From NCBI RefSeq assembly GCF_000686705.1, contig NZ_JMLJ01000006.1:124001-188000 (forward strand): a DNA stretch of 64,000 nt, read 5' to 3'. A program made the translations under genes and the position numbers. The notes beneath the pieces were generated by a model. That model saw nothing but the letters and a program-made list of their open reading frames with translations. It was not told the DNA's origin and made no database searches. This stretch comes from Clostridium hydrogeniformans DSM 21757 (GTDB lineage: Bacteria; Bacillota; Clostridia; Clostridiales; Clostridiaceae). This document shows, in pieces, positions 8,824 to 18,631 of this stretch (position 1 is its first letter; each line of letters begins with the position of its first letter).

Positions 8824-9621
8824 TTAATATTGACCAAGTAATCCCTTTTTCTTTGCTATTTTGCTACATTGATTGAAAACAAATAGTCCTATAAAAAAGT
8901 AAACAATAGAGTTTCCAATTATAATTCCAAAGTCACCTAAAGAAAAATCCATAAGGGATTCTCCACCCAAAGTTATATCATATACTTTTTCAATAGTAGG
9001 TCTAAAAGGTAGGATTGCTGATATTAAAGGACTAAATGCGTTACTTCCTGGCATAACTAATCCTATTAAAAAATATTGAACTATATTCAATAAGGATTGA
9101 ACTTTCTTAAATATAAGAGCTAAACCTCCAAACATCAACGCAATTCCTAATATGCTGAAAATCCCCAGTAATATTAAAACTAATAGCTGTAATATCTTCA
9201 AGTTTATCCAATATCCTGTAGTTGCCATTATAGTAAATAATACTATGAAGCAAACTAACAAATTAACTATAAGATTTGTAATACTTCTTACAATTAATAT
9301 ATTATGTAGTCCTAATCCAGACATACTTATTTGTTCTAAGGTCCCTCTATTAGCATCACTTATAACACTACTTGCAGTCTCTGAATAAGCTACTAACATT
9401 ACAGTCCATAAAAAATATCCTGCTACAAAACCTTCTAATGTTTCTCCTAACCTTACTGGTGATACATTCATGCTTGTACCAAATAACTTCATTCCAAAGA
9501 ACATGGCAATAAATAAAGCATAAAGACTCATTATTTCTGAAATAGTATTAAATTTATATCTAAGAAGTTCTTTTATTGACTTCTCAATAGAGACCTTAAA
9601 TAAGTAAAATACCTTACTCAT
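8824..9621 (-). CDS. ABC-2 type transporter permease
   Basis: 265 residues from the ATG at 9621 (GGAGG eight nt upstream; a start seven codons earlier has none). Six hydrophobic segments are visible. The amphipathic N-terminus and the glycine- and methionine-rich EGFVAGYFLWTVMLVAYSE region are typical of ABC-2 permeases. The start overlaps the end of the ATPase gene by 8 nt, so the two are translationally coupled. The pair should form a two-gene exporter; the cargo is unknown. The cytoplasmic loop holds the conserved SDANRGTLEQI. Confidence 0.85.
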   Translation of the reverse strand: MSKVFYLFKVSIEKSIKELLRYKFNTISEIMSLYALFIAMFFGMKLFGTSMNVSPVRLGETLEGFVAGYFLWTVMLVAYSETASSVISDANRGTLEQISMSGLGLHNILIVRSITNLIVNLLVCFIVLFTIMATTGYWINLKILQLLVLILLGIFSILGIALMFGGLALIFKKVQSLLNIVQYFLIGLVMPGSNAFSPLISAILPFRPTIEKVYDITLGGESLMDFSLGDFGIIIGNSIVYFFIGLFVFNQCSKIAKKKGLLGQY

Positions 9622-10543
9622 TATTCTTACCTCCACCAACAAGATTTAAATATACCCTTTCAAAATTAATATCTCTTTGCTTTACTTCTTTAATTAAGAT
9701 TTCCTTTTCTTTTAATATGTCAATAATATTGTATATCTCCTTTGAGTCTACTATATCTATTTCTAGTACAGAATCATCATTAGTAAAATAGAAGTTATAT
9801 TCTAACTTTAATAAGTAATCTTTTTCTTCTGTTGAAAGAGATTTTAATAAAATAAACTCATAAGTCATGCTTTTAAACATATCTAAGAGGTTGACTAATG
9901 TATCCTGAGCTACTATTTTTCCTTTATTTAATACAACCACATCATCACAAACATCTTGTACTAAATTCATATCATGAGTACTTAAGAGTACAGTTTTTTT
10001 CATGTCTCTAGCTATATCTTTTAAGATATTTTTTATATCCATAAAACTATCAATATCTAATCCAAGAGTTGGCTCATCTAAAAGAACGATATCTGTATTA
10101 CAGATCAGTGTCATAGCTATGGCAACCTTTTGCTGCATTCCCCTAGATAAACTATTAACTGTTACATTTTTCTTATCTGTTAAATTAAATCTTTCTAATA
10201 ATTCATCTATTGTTTTCTCTATATTCTTTCCTCCTAAGCCTCTTATACCAGCAAAATACCTTAAGTTTTCTATTGGTGTAAGTCTCCAGTACAAATTTCT
10301 AGTCCCTTCAAACAAGGCTGCTATTTTATCTATGGCCTTTCTATTATCTTTACCCTCTAGTTTTATCTCACCATTATCTGGAATCAATAAATTACATATA
10401 CTCTTGATAGTAGTGGTTTTTCCTGATCCATTAGGTCCAAGTATTGCACATATATGTCCCTTATCTACTGAAAATGATATATTATCTACTGCTGTAAAGT
10501 CCCCATATTTTTTTACTAAATTAGTAACTTCTATAGATTTCAA
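9614..10543 (-). CDS. ABC transporter ATP-binding protein
   Basis: 309 residues: Walker A GPNGSGKTTT near residue 37, signature LSRGMQQKVA near 138, Walker B DIVLLDEPTLGLD near 157, switch histidine in STHDM near 190. A C-terminal extension of ~90 residues follows, as in CcmA/BcrA-like exporters. The start is TTG with GGGGG 6 nt upstream. It is the first gene of a two-gene operon with the permease that overlaps its 3' end. BcrA-like ATPases of this size often export peptides or lipid-active drugs, but no resistance gene is adjacent. Confidence 0.88.
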   Translation of the reverse strand: MKSIEVTNLVKKYGDFTAVDNISFSVDKGHICAILGPNGSGKTTTIKSICNLLIPDNGEIKLEGKDNRKAIDKIAALFEGTRNLYWRLTPIENLRYFAGIRGLGGKNIEKTIDELLERFNLTDKKNVTVNSLSRGMQQKVAIAMTLICNTDIVLLDEPTLGLDIDSFMDIKNILKDIARDMKKTVLLSTHDMNLVQDVCDDVVVLNKGKIVAQDTLVNLLDMFKSMTYEFILLKSLSTEEKDYLLKLEYNFYFTNDDSVLEIDIVDSKEIYNIIDILKEKEILIKEVKQRDINFERVYLNLVGGGKNNE

Positions 10544-10754
10544 TCTATTCCCCCCATTTTAATTTATATGATTTTTAACGGAAAGTTTGCTTTTATACAA
10601 CCCCTCCTATTTTTTTGTATAAATTAAATTCTTACAATATTAACCAATATATTTATGTTACTAATTTATTCACTTTAAGTCAATTATTAACTAATACATC
10701 CCTGTTATCTATTTTTACATTTACTTATAGTGATTTGTAATTAAGCCAAATAAA

Positions 10755-10792
10755 AAAAGCCAGTCCAAGGATTTTTCCCTGAACTGGCTTTT
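10755..10792. terminator. Bidirectional hairpin terminator
   Basis: AAAAGCCAGT pairs with ACTGGCTTTT (stem extended by one mismatch) and is flanked by A and T runs. It lies between the ABC exporter operon and the end of the phage-derived block, so it insulates the two. Confidence 0.75.
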
Positions 10793-10915
10793 AACATGTT
10801 ACTTATCTATTTCTTAAAGTATTTATTAATTATGACTTCACTGGTATTAGCTAATTATAATTTAAATTGTATTAGTTATTTTCTTTAATACTCTTTAAAT
10901 AACTTCAAGGAAAAA

Positions 10916-10942
10916 ATACTACAAAAATTTATTTTGTAGTAT
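10916..10942 (-). terminator. Terminator of the phage-tail/lysis operon
   Basis: ATACTACAAAA pairs perfectly with TTTTGTAGTAT. It lies 10 nt after the endolysin stop codon and probably marks the end of the leftward late operon. Confidence 0.65.
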
Positions 10943-10951
10943 CCCTTAGTA

Positions 10952-11713
10952 TTATCTTATAGAATCAAAAAATGAACCTAATCTTTCTTTAAGTTCCTTA
11001 CATTTATTCATAGGTAATAACTGTGTTTCCAGCCACATACCTATAGAATTTCCTCTAACATAAACTTTGTCTACATCCTTAAAATAAGATTTTATAACTC
11101 CTACAACTTCTGCTCCATCATAATTAGGTATCTGCTTACCTAAATAATCAGTAACCACATATCCTTCTTCCTTTTCAGCAGTTTCCTCTAATGGTATGTT
11201 AGGATCTATTGCATTGCATATATATCTAGATAACTTCTCCCAAGGTGTAGGGCTCCATATATTTATGTCTTTTTCACTATCACAAAAACAAGTTTCAAAA
11301 ACTATTCCTGGAGCTACACTAGCTCTGAGATCATGAAGACTAGTGCTAACTTTTACTCCTCTATTATGAAACCCTAGCTTCTCATAATTATTCACTAGTC
11401 TTTCAGCCACTGAATAAGACTTTCTACTTGTAGAATATACCCATGCCTCAGTACCATATGCATTTCCATTATAGCTATTCATATGCAATGTTAAGTATAA
11501 TTCTAGGTTATTAGAATTAGCTTTATTTGTGCCTTCTGTTAATTCTCCATTGACAGTATTAGCATTGCTATTACAATCAATAACTATATGTCCATTTGTA
11601 ACTAATATATCTCTTACATGTTTATATAAATCTTGCATTTGCAAATACTCATCTCTTAATCCTACAGCTCCTCTACAGTTGATACTGTGACCCCCTCTTA
11701 GCCCTATCTTCAT
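10952..11713 (-). CDS. Endolysin: N-acetylmuramoyl-L-alanine amidase (Amidase_3)
   Basis: 253 residues. The N-terminal ~175 residues form a zinc amidase: LRGGHS near residue 5 gives the first ligand region, and ELYLTLHMNSYNG near 73 contains the conserved LHxN histidine. A glutamate in GIVFETCFCDS near 140 supplies the catalytic acid. The C-terminal ~75 residues form a separate domain, probably for wall binding, like that of clostridial phage endolysins. There is no signal peptide, as expected for a holin-released enzyme. It is the last gene of the late operon, 2 nt after the holin gene. Confidence 0.88.
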   Translation of the reverse strand: MKIGLRGGHSINCRGAVGLRDEYLQMQDLYKHVRDILVTNGHIVIDCNSNANTVNGELTEGTNKANSNNLELYLTLHMNSYNGNAYGTEAWVYSTSRKSYSVAERLVNNYEKLGFHNRGVKVSTSLHDLRASVAPGIVFETCFCDSEKDINIWSPTPWEKLSRYICNAIDPNIPLEETAEKEEGYVVTDYLGKQIPNYDGAEVVGVIKSYFKDVDKVYVRGNSIGMWLETQLLPMNKCKELKERLGSFFDSIR

Positions 11714-11715
11714 AG

Positions 11716-12126
11716 TTACTTATCCCCTTTCCTATTTCCTTCCTTAAGTTGAATTAATGTATCCTTAAGTTTTTCTGGAAGTGGTAATCCTAATGCTCCA
11801 CAGTTTTCAAGTATGCTTATTCCTTCATTTGCTATATAAAAATAACAAATAAGGCTCCTAAATACCCACTGACCTGTATTTAAGAGTCTATCTAAACTTA
11901 CCCCAACTATTAAAACTATAAATATAACACTTTTTTTGGCTATTCCCTTAAATCCTGCATTGCTAGATAGATCTTTATTAATTATTCCTCTTAGCATTCC
12001 AGTTAAGTAATCTAGCACTACAAATAACACAAGTATTTGTAGTGCTATGTCCCAAGCTCCAAATAAAGCTGAAAACATTGTTCCTACTGTTGCTACAATA
12101 CTTTTAAAAATACTTTCTTTCTCCAT
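11716..12126 (-). CDS. Holin of the Cph1/TcdE (phage holin 4) family
   Basis: 136 residues with about three hydrophobic segments. The signature VVLDYLTGMLRGIINKDLSS near residue 36 and the following GFKGIAKKSVIFIVLIVG are diagnostic of the toxin-secretion/phage lysis holins (family of TcdE and UtxA). It should form the membrane lesion that lets the neighbouring amidase reach the wall. AAGAGG precedes the ATG. No clostridial toxin gene is adjacent; here it serves the tail locus. Confidence 0.9.
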   Translation of the reverse strand: MEKESIFKSIVATVGTMFSALFGAWDIALQILVLFVVLDYLTGMLRGIINKDLSSNAGFKGIAKKSVIFIVLIVGVSLDRLLNTGQWVFRSLICYFYIANEGISILENCGALGLPLPEKLKDTLIQLKEGNRKGDK

Positions 12127-12148
12127 ATCAACCTCTTTTAAAAAATTC

Positions 12149-12185
12149 TAGGCAATAAAAAAATCTAAGCTATTTATTGCCTAGA
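12149..12185 (-). terminator. Hairpin between tail and lysis genes
   Basis: On the minus strand AATCTA...TAGATT is followed by a run of seven T, and an alternative stem AGGCAATAAA/TTTATTGCCT overlaps it. The two mutually exclusive stems follow the XkdX-like gene and could partly terminate transcription before the holin. Confidence 0.5.
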
Positions 12186-12190
12186 TTCTT

Positions 12191-12310
12191 TTACATCCCC
12201 ATGATTTCTTTTTTCTGTTCTTCTGTTATCCACTTAAATTTTATTGCTTTATCTAATTCATCTTCCTTAATTCTTCTTTCCATCCATAACTCTATAAGTA
12301 TTTTATACAT
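12191..12310 (-). CDS. XkdX-like small phage protein
   Basis: 39 residues beginning MYKILIELWMERRI, with IKFKWITEEQKKEI near the end. The size and the W-I-T-x-E-Q-x-x-E-I ending are those of the XkdX proteins found between tail fibre and lysis genes in many Firmicute phages. AGGAGGAG lies 5 nt before the ATG. It overlaps the upstream small gene by 8 nt, indicating coupled translation. The function of the family is unknown. Confidence 0.75.
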   Translation of the reverse strand: MYKILIELWMERRIKEDELDKAIKFKWITEEQKKEIMGM

Positions 12311-12482
12311 TATGATCTCCTCCTATAAGCAATACTGCTGTAATATTTTTCATATTTTCTTTAAGTTCTTCTATTTCCCTATCTTTCTCTATTTTAACAT
12401 TGTCTACTTCTTGTTGAATCTTATTTTCTATAATTTCCTTTAAAAATGGACACTCTTCCAATACCTTATCTGTATATTTCAT
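12303..12482 (-). CDS. Small hypothetical phage protein
   Basis: 59 residues from the ATG at 12482, which has GGAGG at good spacing. It is highly charged, and the middle (KIQQEVDNVKIEKDREIEEL) should form a coiled coil. It overlaps the 3' end of the tail fibre gene and the 5' end of the XkdX-like gene, so it is an integral member of the late operon. I do not recognise a family. Small coiled-coil proteins at this site in other phages are often fibre or baseplate accessories. Confidence 0.65.
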   Translation of the reverse strand: MKYTDKVLEECPFLKEIIENKIQQEVDNVKIEKDREIEELKENMKNITAVLLIGGDHNV

Positions 12483-12487
12483 ACGAT

Positions 12488-15451
12488 TTACCTCCACACA
12501 CTTAAAATTTCATTAACTTTTTTACTTACTGAATCTGTTCCAGTTAAAGGCTCTATGGTCAACATCTTTAATTCCTTATCTACTAAGTTTAAGAGGGTTT
12601 TCCATGCTCCATCTAATTCTTTTTCCATCTGTTCTATAGCATTAGTATTACTTCTTATAGAACCACCTAAGCTTATAGGATATTTTCCTTCTATGATAGC
12701 TGGTATAAGGGGATTTTGTTGTATATATCCATCTTTAAAGGTTCTTATTTTTAAATAGTTATCTACCACCCGTTCTATAACTGGAGTTTGGATTTTATAA
12801 ATTATGTCTATTCTTTCTTTAGCCAGATATGTCTTTAACTCTGTCAGATCTTTAGCTTTTGTTTTGTAAATTCTAAGGTATAAAACGCCTCCAGTACTTA
12901 TATATATTCCTTCTTCATCAGTTCTGTAAACAGGAGTATTAAAAAACTTATCGCAAATAACTGTATCCTTCTCTGATACTTGATTATCAGCAAAACCAAC
13001 TACTGCAAATAAATTTGTATTAACAATATTTTCTGAATTCGGAGGGTTAGCTATGGACCAATTTTCTGTACCATCTAGTACTTTACCTCTACTATATTTC
13101 TCTATAAATCCATTTTCTCTAATAACATCCCACCTATTTAGAATTTTATCATTAACTTCTAATACCTTATTTTCTAATGGATATACTACTATTGGTTTTT
13201 CTTTCGCTAGAAATTGTTTAAATTCATCTAAGTTTTTAACTTTACTTTTCGAAACTCTTATCCATAATCCCCTACTAGTTGAAGGACAACATATGCCCTC
13301 TACATCATTGAACCAAAGTGGATATGTGGTAAACTTGTCAGATAATATATTTAGCCCAGCACTAGGTTTTATATCGCTTGGAATTAATCCAAACATCATA
13401 GTATTATCTTGATTAGGTGCATCTGGAACAGTAGTCCAAGATTCTATTCCACTTAAAATAACTTTCTTAGAATTTCTTTCTATACCCCCATCATTTTTAA
13501 TTATATCCCATTCTCTTAAAGGTTCTTTTAATATAATTTTTGTTTTATTAGACTTATATGTTTCTTGCTTAGTATCTAAAACACCAGTTACCATAATATT
13601 ATTTTTAAGATATTCTAGGTCATTTCCAGTCCAACCATTTGAAAACATACCTACTGCATATCTTACATATTCATTGCTTGACAAGTTTATTAATAATGAA
13701 TTTGAATTTGGCGGCACTGTTATCTGTCTTATATAAACGTCTGTTTGTTTATCTGCAATTGTATAGAGTATATATTTGTTAGTATTGTTTATACAATATA
13801 CTTGAGTAGGTAAATCCTTATTTAAATTTGTTACAAATATACGATCTGAACCACTCGAATCGCCTTTATCACTCTTAAAAATATTCTTACCAGTACTTAA
13901 AATATCAATTTTACTTCCTTCATAGTAAGGCTCATAACCTGTAGCACTTGATCCAACTTCCAGTTGAATTATATTCGTGTTAGCTACTATTATACATTCA
14001 TTACTAGATGAAGTTTTAATAATACATTCTTTCTTAAAGTCAGTTCTATTATAAGAAATATAAGCACCATCTTTATAATAATATACATATCCCCAAACAT
14101 CTTTATCTAAACTTACAGTATAATTTTTATTAGGCTCTATCTTAACTCTATTACTTCTATACCATCCATTCTCATTAATATAAGAACCTGTATTTTTATC
14201 AATACTACCTGATTCTACTTTTTCTATTAAATTTTTACCAATGTACTTTCCTTCTATATAATTTACTTCTCCAACAGACTTAATTCCCTCAAAATAACTT
14301 GGAATAGTAGTATAACTACCTTCTAATAATACAGGATATATAGAGCTTATATTACCAAATGCTGAATTATCCTTTGATTTTAAGTATAAGGCCAAAGATG
14401 TTTCTGTACCTGTATTAAAAACTTTAATTGGAATCTCACTATATCCTACAATTTCTTGTACTCCACCATTTTTATAAATTCCAGAAACAATATTTGTAGG
14501 TAATGGAGTATAAAAAGTATAGTTAGTATTAACTTTCAAATTATTAACTATTATTCTATATCTAAAATCTACCCCATCTTTTATCCAATCACTAAATTTT
14601 ATTAAATTAACTAAAGTTCTCCCCTTCATAACTAAATCTGTTAAATACCCATCTTGTACATTTTCTAACTTTGTTAATGTAGCATCAGTTTTAAATTTCG
14701 TTAAAGATGTATTATCTATATTATCTAGTCTATCTCCTATAGTATTATAAATTTTACCTAGCTTGTCCTTTCTAGCCTCTATTATCTCTAGATTACTATT
14801 ACTACCGTCTAGTACAGCCTTGTCATAATTATCTTTACTTTGTCTTAACTTATCGTATAAATCTTGCCTAATTTTCTCATTTGATAGTCTAACATCCTCA
14901 TTTTTTATCCTAGTAGATTCATCTCCCAGTCTTTTATTCTCATTAGCTATCCTAGTATTTTCATTAGATACTCTTAAAATTTCATTTGCTTTTCTTTGAC
15001 TTTCAGCTTGGTTATATTCATCTGAATTTTTAGCTAACTGGAAAGCTTTATCTAACTTCCCCCAATCATCTCTACTTTCTTCTATTTCTCCCGATAAACT
15101 TCTTTCTATTCTTAAAGGGACTAAGCCACTTATAGTCTTATTATCTTTACTATATAAAACTATTTCCATTTCCCCTTGTCCATCAATAGCGATAGCTTGA
15201 TTAGGTATAAAAAATTCTAATATACTGGTATTACTGTTATAACTTATATCATCTTGAATAACTCTTTTTCCATCTGGTTTCTTGTAAAAAACTTTACATT
15301 CTGCTATATCCTTTGGGATAAAGTCTAAGCAATTAAATATTAATTTAGCTTTTATTTTATTCCCATTAACCTCTCCTTGCTTCAAAGAAAGTTGATTATA
15401 GCTTTTCTTATCCATATCTACGATTATTTCTTTAACTTTATAATTCTCCAC
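12488..15451 (-). CDS. BppU-type baseplate/tail fibre protein (probable receptor binding)
   Basis: 987 residues, starting at a GTG that abuts the upstream stop and has AGGAGG before it. Residues 1-125 match the BppU N-terminal domain (KSYNQLSLKQGEVNGNKIKA; FIPNQAIAIDGQGEMEI). A long, highly charged helical stalk of ~60 residues rich in N, E and R follows (ENTRIANENKR-like heptads). The C-terminal part is modular, with a repeated unit seen twice (LREWDIIKNDGGIE near 660; LNRWDVIRENGFIE near 795) and several YxxG-containing beta units. This is the likely specificity determinant of the particle. It is by far the longest gene of the late operon. Confidence 0.82.
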   Translation of the reverse strand: MENYKVKEIIVDMDKKSYNQLSLKQGEVNGNKIKAKLIFNCLDFIPKDIAECKVFYKKPDGKRVIQDDISYNSNTSILEFFIPNQAIAIDGQGEMEIVLYSKDNKTISGLVPLRIERSLSGEIEESRDDWGKLDKAFQLAKNSDEYNQAESQRKANEILRVSNENTRIANENKRLGDESTRIKNEDVRLSNEKIRQDLYDKLRQSKDNYDKAVLDGSNSNLEIIEARKDKLGKIYNTIGDRLDNIDNTSLTKFKTDATLTKLENVQDGYLTDLVMKGRTLVNLIKFSDWIKDGVDFRYRIIVNNLKVNTNYTFYTPLPTNIVSGIYKNGGVQEIVGYSEIPIKVFNTGTETSLALYLKSKDNSAFGNISSIYPVLLEGSYTTIPSYFEGIKSVGEVNYIEGKYIGKNLIEKVESGSIDKNTGSYINENGWYRSNRVKIEPNKNYTVSLDKDVWGYVYYYKDGAYISYNRTDFKKECIIKTSSSNECIIVANTNIIQLEVGSSATGYEPYYEGSKIDILSTGKNIFKSDKGDSSGSDRIFVTNLNKDLPTQVYCINNTNKYILYTIADKQTDVYIRQITVPPNSNSLLINLSSNEYVRYAVGMFSNGWTGNDLEYLKNNIMVTGVLDTKQETYKSNKTKIILKEPLREWDIIKNDGGIERNSKKVILSGIESWTTVPDAPNQDNTMMFGLIPSDIKPSAGLNILSDKFTTYPLWFNDVEGICCPSTSRGLWIRVSKSKVKNLDEFKQFLAKEKPIVVYPLENKVLEVNDKILNRWDVIRENGFIEKYSRGKVLDGTENWSIANPPNSENIVNTNLFAVVGFADNQVSEKDTVICDKFFNTPVYRTDEEGIYISTGGVLYLRIYKTKAKDLTELKTYLAKERIDIIYKIQTPVIERVVDNYLKIRTFKDGYIQQNPLIPAIIEGKYPISLGGSIRSNTNAIEQMEKELDGAWKTLLNLVDKELKMLTIEPLTGTDSVSKKVNEILSVWR

Positions 15452-15772
15452 TTAAATCCCTCCTTGTTCCAGTATTACCTGGGTAAGACTTTTTATAGTT
15501 TCCTTTATATCCTTATTTTCTTCCTCTAACTTAACTATTCTATCCTTTTCAGATCTTAACTTTCCATCTATAACTCTATAATCCTTAAAATTATTTATAA
15601 TATCTTTATCATAGCTCACATGTATATAATCATATATTTTAGAGTAATCATCCTTTAATTCTCCAAAATAACTCATATTTTGTCTTGTAGAGCAATATAA
15701 AGCCACCTTCCCAGTTGCCTTACTATAATATAATGTTAAAAAATCACTTTCATTATGATCAAATTTATCCAT
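15452..15772 (-). CDS. Small tail-associated protein, unknown function
   Basis: 106 residues: an N-terminal part rich in aromatic residues (SDFLTLYYSKATGKVALYC) and a C-terminal predicted coiled coil (KLEEENKDIKETIKSLTQVI). It lies between the Tal and BppU genes and ends 1 nt before the BppU start. Small proteins at this position are common in clostridial siphophages. I do not recognise a named family. Confidence 0.7.
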   Translation of the reverse strand: MDKFDHNESDFLTLYYSKATGKVALYCSTRQNMSYFGELKDDYSKIYDYIHVSYDKDIINNFKDYRVIDGKLRSEKDRIVKLEEENKDIKETIKSLTQVILEQGGI

Positions 15773-15785
15773 TTAATACCTCCTA

Positions 15786-17951
15786 TTAAGCTATAACTAT
15801 TATGTTAAATTTTAATTCCTTGTCGGTTAAATAAGCTTTATCTGTCCTAACATAAGAAACCCAATTTCCTGTTACTCTAACTTTTCCATTATCTATGTCC
15901 CTAGAATAGTCTAAATTTATTCTTGCCATACTTTCTTCCCATAACCCTCCCCCTGTGGCCTTAGGCATTACACTCACCTTAAAGTCCTTACCTTTAAATT
16001 CATCTGGAAGTGTAAAATAAACATCTGGAAACTTCCCTCCTGTCATACCTTCTGATTGCCAACTTAAATAATGGTAGGTTGCTTTATTATAATTTGTATA
16101 TCTAATTACTCCTTCTGAATTAAGCTTAGTGTAGTTTCCCGTTCCACTATGAGAAACAACTATCCCTTCTGGCTCCATAGAAATTGATTGTGATATATTG
16201 TTAAAAGCGATTCTAACATTATTTGATTTTTGTTCTATTAAAGAGCCAAGTTTGCCTTCATCAACCTTACTAGATATACTATTTTGAGTTTGTTTTATTT
16301 GAGTAGATAAAGTGCTTATTTTCCCATCTGAATCCTCTTTATTATATTGAACAACAGAAAGGATTCCACTAGCTGTTTGTTGCACTTGAGAATTAAGACT
16401 ACTTACTTTACCTTCTATATCTTTTTTATTACTGTTTATAGAAGATAATAGTTCTCCATTAGAAACCTTAAATTCTTGTGTTAATGTATCCTTTATCCCA
16501 GTAATTTTATCCTCAATAGTTTTTGTATAGTCTTGACTTATTGCATTAGATTTAACACTACCAGCCTTTAGTAATAATCCATTTAACACTCCTACAGTTA
16601 TAAAATCAGCTACTATTGACCCATCTGATGTCATAGCTAAGCCAAACTTTCCATTGTATCCTGTGGAACTATATCCTAGGCCATTCTTATTCCATCTCCA
16701 AACCTTAGTTGCTGTATTTATATTATCTGTATCCATTATTAAAATTTCATCTCTGTTTTTTAATACATATCCACCTAATCCACTATTTATTAATTCTGTG
16801 GCTTTATCCTTTGCCTTATCAAGTACAGAAGTTTCTAACGCTTCTAATTCGCTTTTAATTTTACTTTCTATCTTAGAAACTACATCCACAAAACTATTTT
16901 TAAAATTACCTAACTCTAACTCTTCATATTTATTTAAAATACTATTCCACTTATATTTAATAACCTTAGCTTTAATATCTATATCCATTTTGCTATGTTT
17001 TATAGTTACTGTATCTCCAAGTAATACTCTTTCTAATATCTTATAATCCTTATATTCTTCTGTTTTTGAAAGTTCTAAAAAGTCTATCTTATAATTAACT
17101 TTTGGAATATCTATTTTATCTAAATCATAAAGTAGTTTTGTTCCCCTTCGTAATGCATTATAAGCTTCTTCTAAGGGCAGCGCTTCCTTGTCTTGTTGTT
17201 CTTTTCCTTCTTTTTGTGCTTTTATATTATTAAATTCCACCTTACGTATCTTAGGATGAATATAATTATTTATATAAGGTGAATCTACATATTTTTCTGG
17301 AAGGAGGAGACCCTCAGCGCCTTGAGGTATTATTCTCGTAGCTACTGTAGATATATCTAGCTCTTCCTCTATTCCTAAAAGATTCTTACCATAACCTATA
17401 GTTACTCCTCTATCATCTCCTCTTTGAGTATAGAACTTTATATCAAAATTATCTCGAACTACTTCTCCACCCCATTTATTTAAGTAACAATTCTCTTCTC
17501 CTATATCCAGTAAAGCTTCTACAATATTTTTTCTCTCAAAATAGGAATTGTTAATTTTGCTTATACTAGACATCCCTCTAAAACTATGAAGATATTGAGT
17601 CTTAGAAAGAATTTGATCCAATGCTCCAGCTCCATTTTGACCTTGTATAAAAGTATCTTCTATAAAGTTGTCAGCTAAATCATAAAAAATGTGCCTAGCA
17701 TAAGCTTTAAGCACATTTAAATCCTTAACTACTTTATATATTCTAAACAATTGATTTCCTTGAGGCGTGGAAGCTTTTATTATATTTTCCTCTTTAATTA
17801 AGGAAGCCTTCATTCCATAAATAGGGTATTCCAAATACATCTCATATAAAGAATTTAACTCCTCATATACTTCACATATTAAAGTATCTTTTAGTAATCC
17901 TAAACCATTATGATTAAAATTATTCTCTTTACTATCATAAATTCTAATCAT
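15786..17951 (-). CDS. Tail-associated lysin/endopeptidase-like protein (Tal, gp18-like)
   Basis: 721 residues from the ATG at 17951, which overlaps the Dit stop as ATGA and has GGTGGAG upstream. Residues ~1-350 match the prophage endopeptidase-tail (gp44/gp27-like hub) domain, with DNFDIKFYTQRGDDRGVTIGYG in its middle. A helical linker spans ~350-420. Residues ~480-570 hold four repeats of a Q- and S-rich coiled coil. A beta-rich tip follows. It should cap the tail as the hub and carry the fibre. No clear peptidase active site is visible, so enzymatic activity is uncertain. Confidence 0.8.
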   Translation of the reverse strand: MIRIYDSKENNFNHNGLGLLKDTLICEVYEELNSLYEMYLEYPIYGMKASLIKEENIIKASTPQGNQLFRIYKVVKDLNVLKAYARHIFYDLADNFIEDTFIQGQNGAGALDQILSKTQYLHSFRGMSSISKINNSYFERKNIVEALLDIGEENCYLNKWGGEVVRDNFDIKFYTQRGDDRGVTIGYGKNLLGIEEELDISTVATRIIPQGAEGLLLPEKYVDSPYINNYIHPKIRKVEFNNIKAQKEGKEQQDKEALPLEEAYNALRRGTKLLYDLDKIDIPKVNYKIDFLELSKTEEYKDYKILERVLLGDTVTIKHSKMDIDIKAKVIKYKWNSILNKYEELELGNFKNSFVDVVSKIESKIKSELEALETSVLDKAKDKATELINSGLGGYVLKNRDEILIMDTDNINTATKVWRWNKNGLGYSSTGYNGKFGLAMTSDGSIVADFITVGVLNGLLLKAGSVKSNAISQDYTKTIEDKITGIKDTLTQEFKVSNGELLSSINSNKKDIEGKVSSLNSQVQQTASGILSVVQYNKEDSDGKISTLSTQIKQTQNSISSKVDEGKLGSLIEQKSNNVRIAFNNISQSISMEPEGIVVSHSGTGNYTKLNSEGVIRYTNYNKATYHYLSWQSEGMTGGKFPDVYFTLPDEFKGKDFKVSVMPKATGGGLWEESMARINLDYSRDIDNGKVRVTGNWVSYVRTDKAYLTDKELKFNIIVIA

Positions 17952-18631
17952 AAGCTTCTCCACCTTCCCTTAATTTCTATCTTAGATATATTTCCATTCC
18001 AAGTTATTTTATTTTCTACTGGAATAAAATAAGGGAATTCTCCAACCATTTTATTATTAAATGATTGAGTTCCCTTAAAACATTCCATAAGTTCTGTATC
18101 TAATTCTATATATTCTTCTACCCCTTTTAGATCTATAGGATTATCATTTATTCTTAAAGTTATATCCCCAGTTCCATATACCCTAATATAAGGTTCGCTC
18201 TTATAGTTACCTATATTATATATAGAAGTAGCTTTATCTATAGTTATAATATTATTTCCTTCATTTAAATAACCAAAAGGTTGACAATCAAATTGAACTA
18301 TTCCACCATGAAATTTTTTCAATACTTGCTCTAAGGTTATTTTATTAATTACTCTTGCTTTATAATATCTATCTGGTTCATTGGAAAATATAACTTTACT
18401 ATTACCACTTAACCAACTTTTAATATTATCAAACTCATTATCAAAATAATCATACTCAACTGATTTTAATTCTCCCTCATAATTATTATCAGTATTAGTA
18501 AGATAGCCATCTCTTCCTGGAACAATTATTTTATTCTCCCTTACTTCTGGAGTTGATATTGCTGGAAGTGATACAATCTTTAAATTTTTATCACTGGAAT
18601 GAATTCCTTTCCATACAAATCCATTATCCAT
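17948..18631 (-). CDS. Distal tail protein Dit
   Basis: 227 residues. The N-terminal beta domain has VSLPAISTPEVRENKIIVPGRDGYL, the SIPxxxxPxRxxxxxxVPGRxG pattern of the siphovirus tail component family (PF05709). The C-terminal galectin-like part holds DCQPFGYLNEG. Dit forms the hexameric ring joining the tail tube to the hub and fibres. Overlaps with tape measure (1 nt) and Tal (4 nt) show tight coupling in the expected TMP-Dit-Tal order. Confidence 0.9.
   Translation of the reverse strand: MDNGFVWKGIHSSDKNLKIVSLPAISTPEVRENKIIVPGRDGYLTNTDNNYEGELKSVEYDYFDNEFDNIKSWLSGNSKVIFSNEPDRYYKARVINKITLEQVLKKFHGGIVQFDCQPFGYLNEGNNIITIDKATSIYNIGNYKSEPYIRVYGTGDITLRINDNPIDLKGVEEYIELDTELMECFKGTQSFNNKMVGEFPYFIPVENKITWNGNISKIEIKGRWRSL

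Noticed and set aside
11716-12126. TcdE-like toxin-release holin pointing to a toxin locus
   Set aside because: The family is shared with phage holins; here it is coupled to an amidase and tail genes, and no large clostridial toxin gene is present.
12177-12443. Hydrophobic 88-codon frame on the + strand
   Set aside because: Antisense to the two small late-operon genes, which have ribosome binding sites and coupled overlaps.
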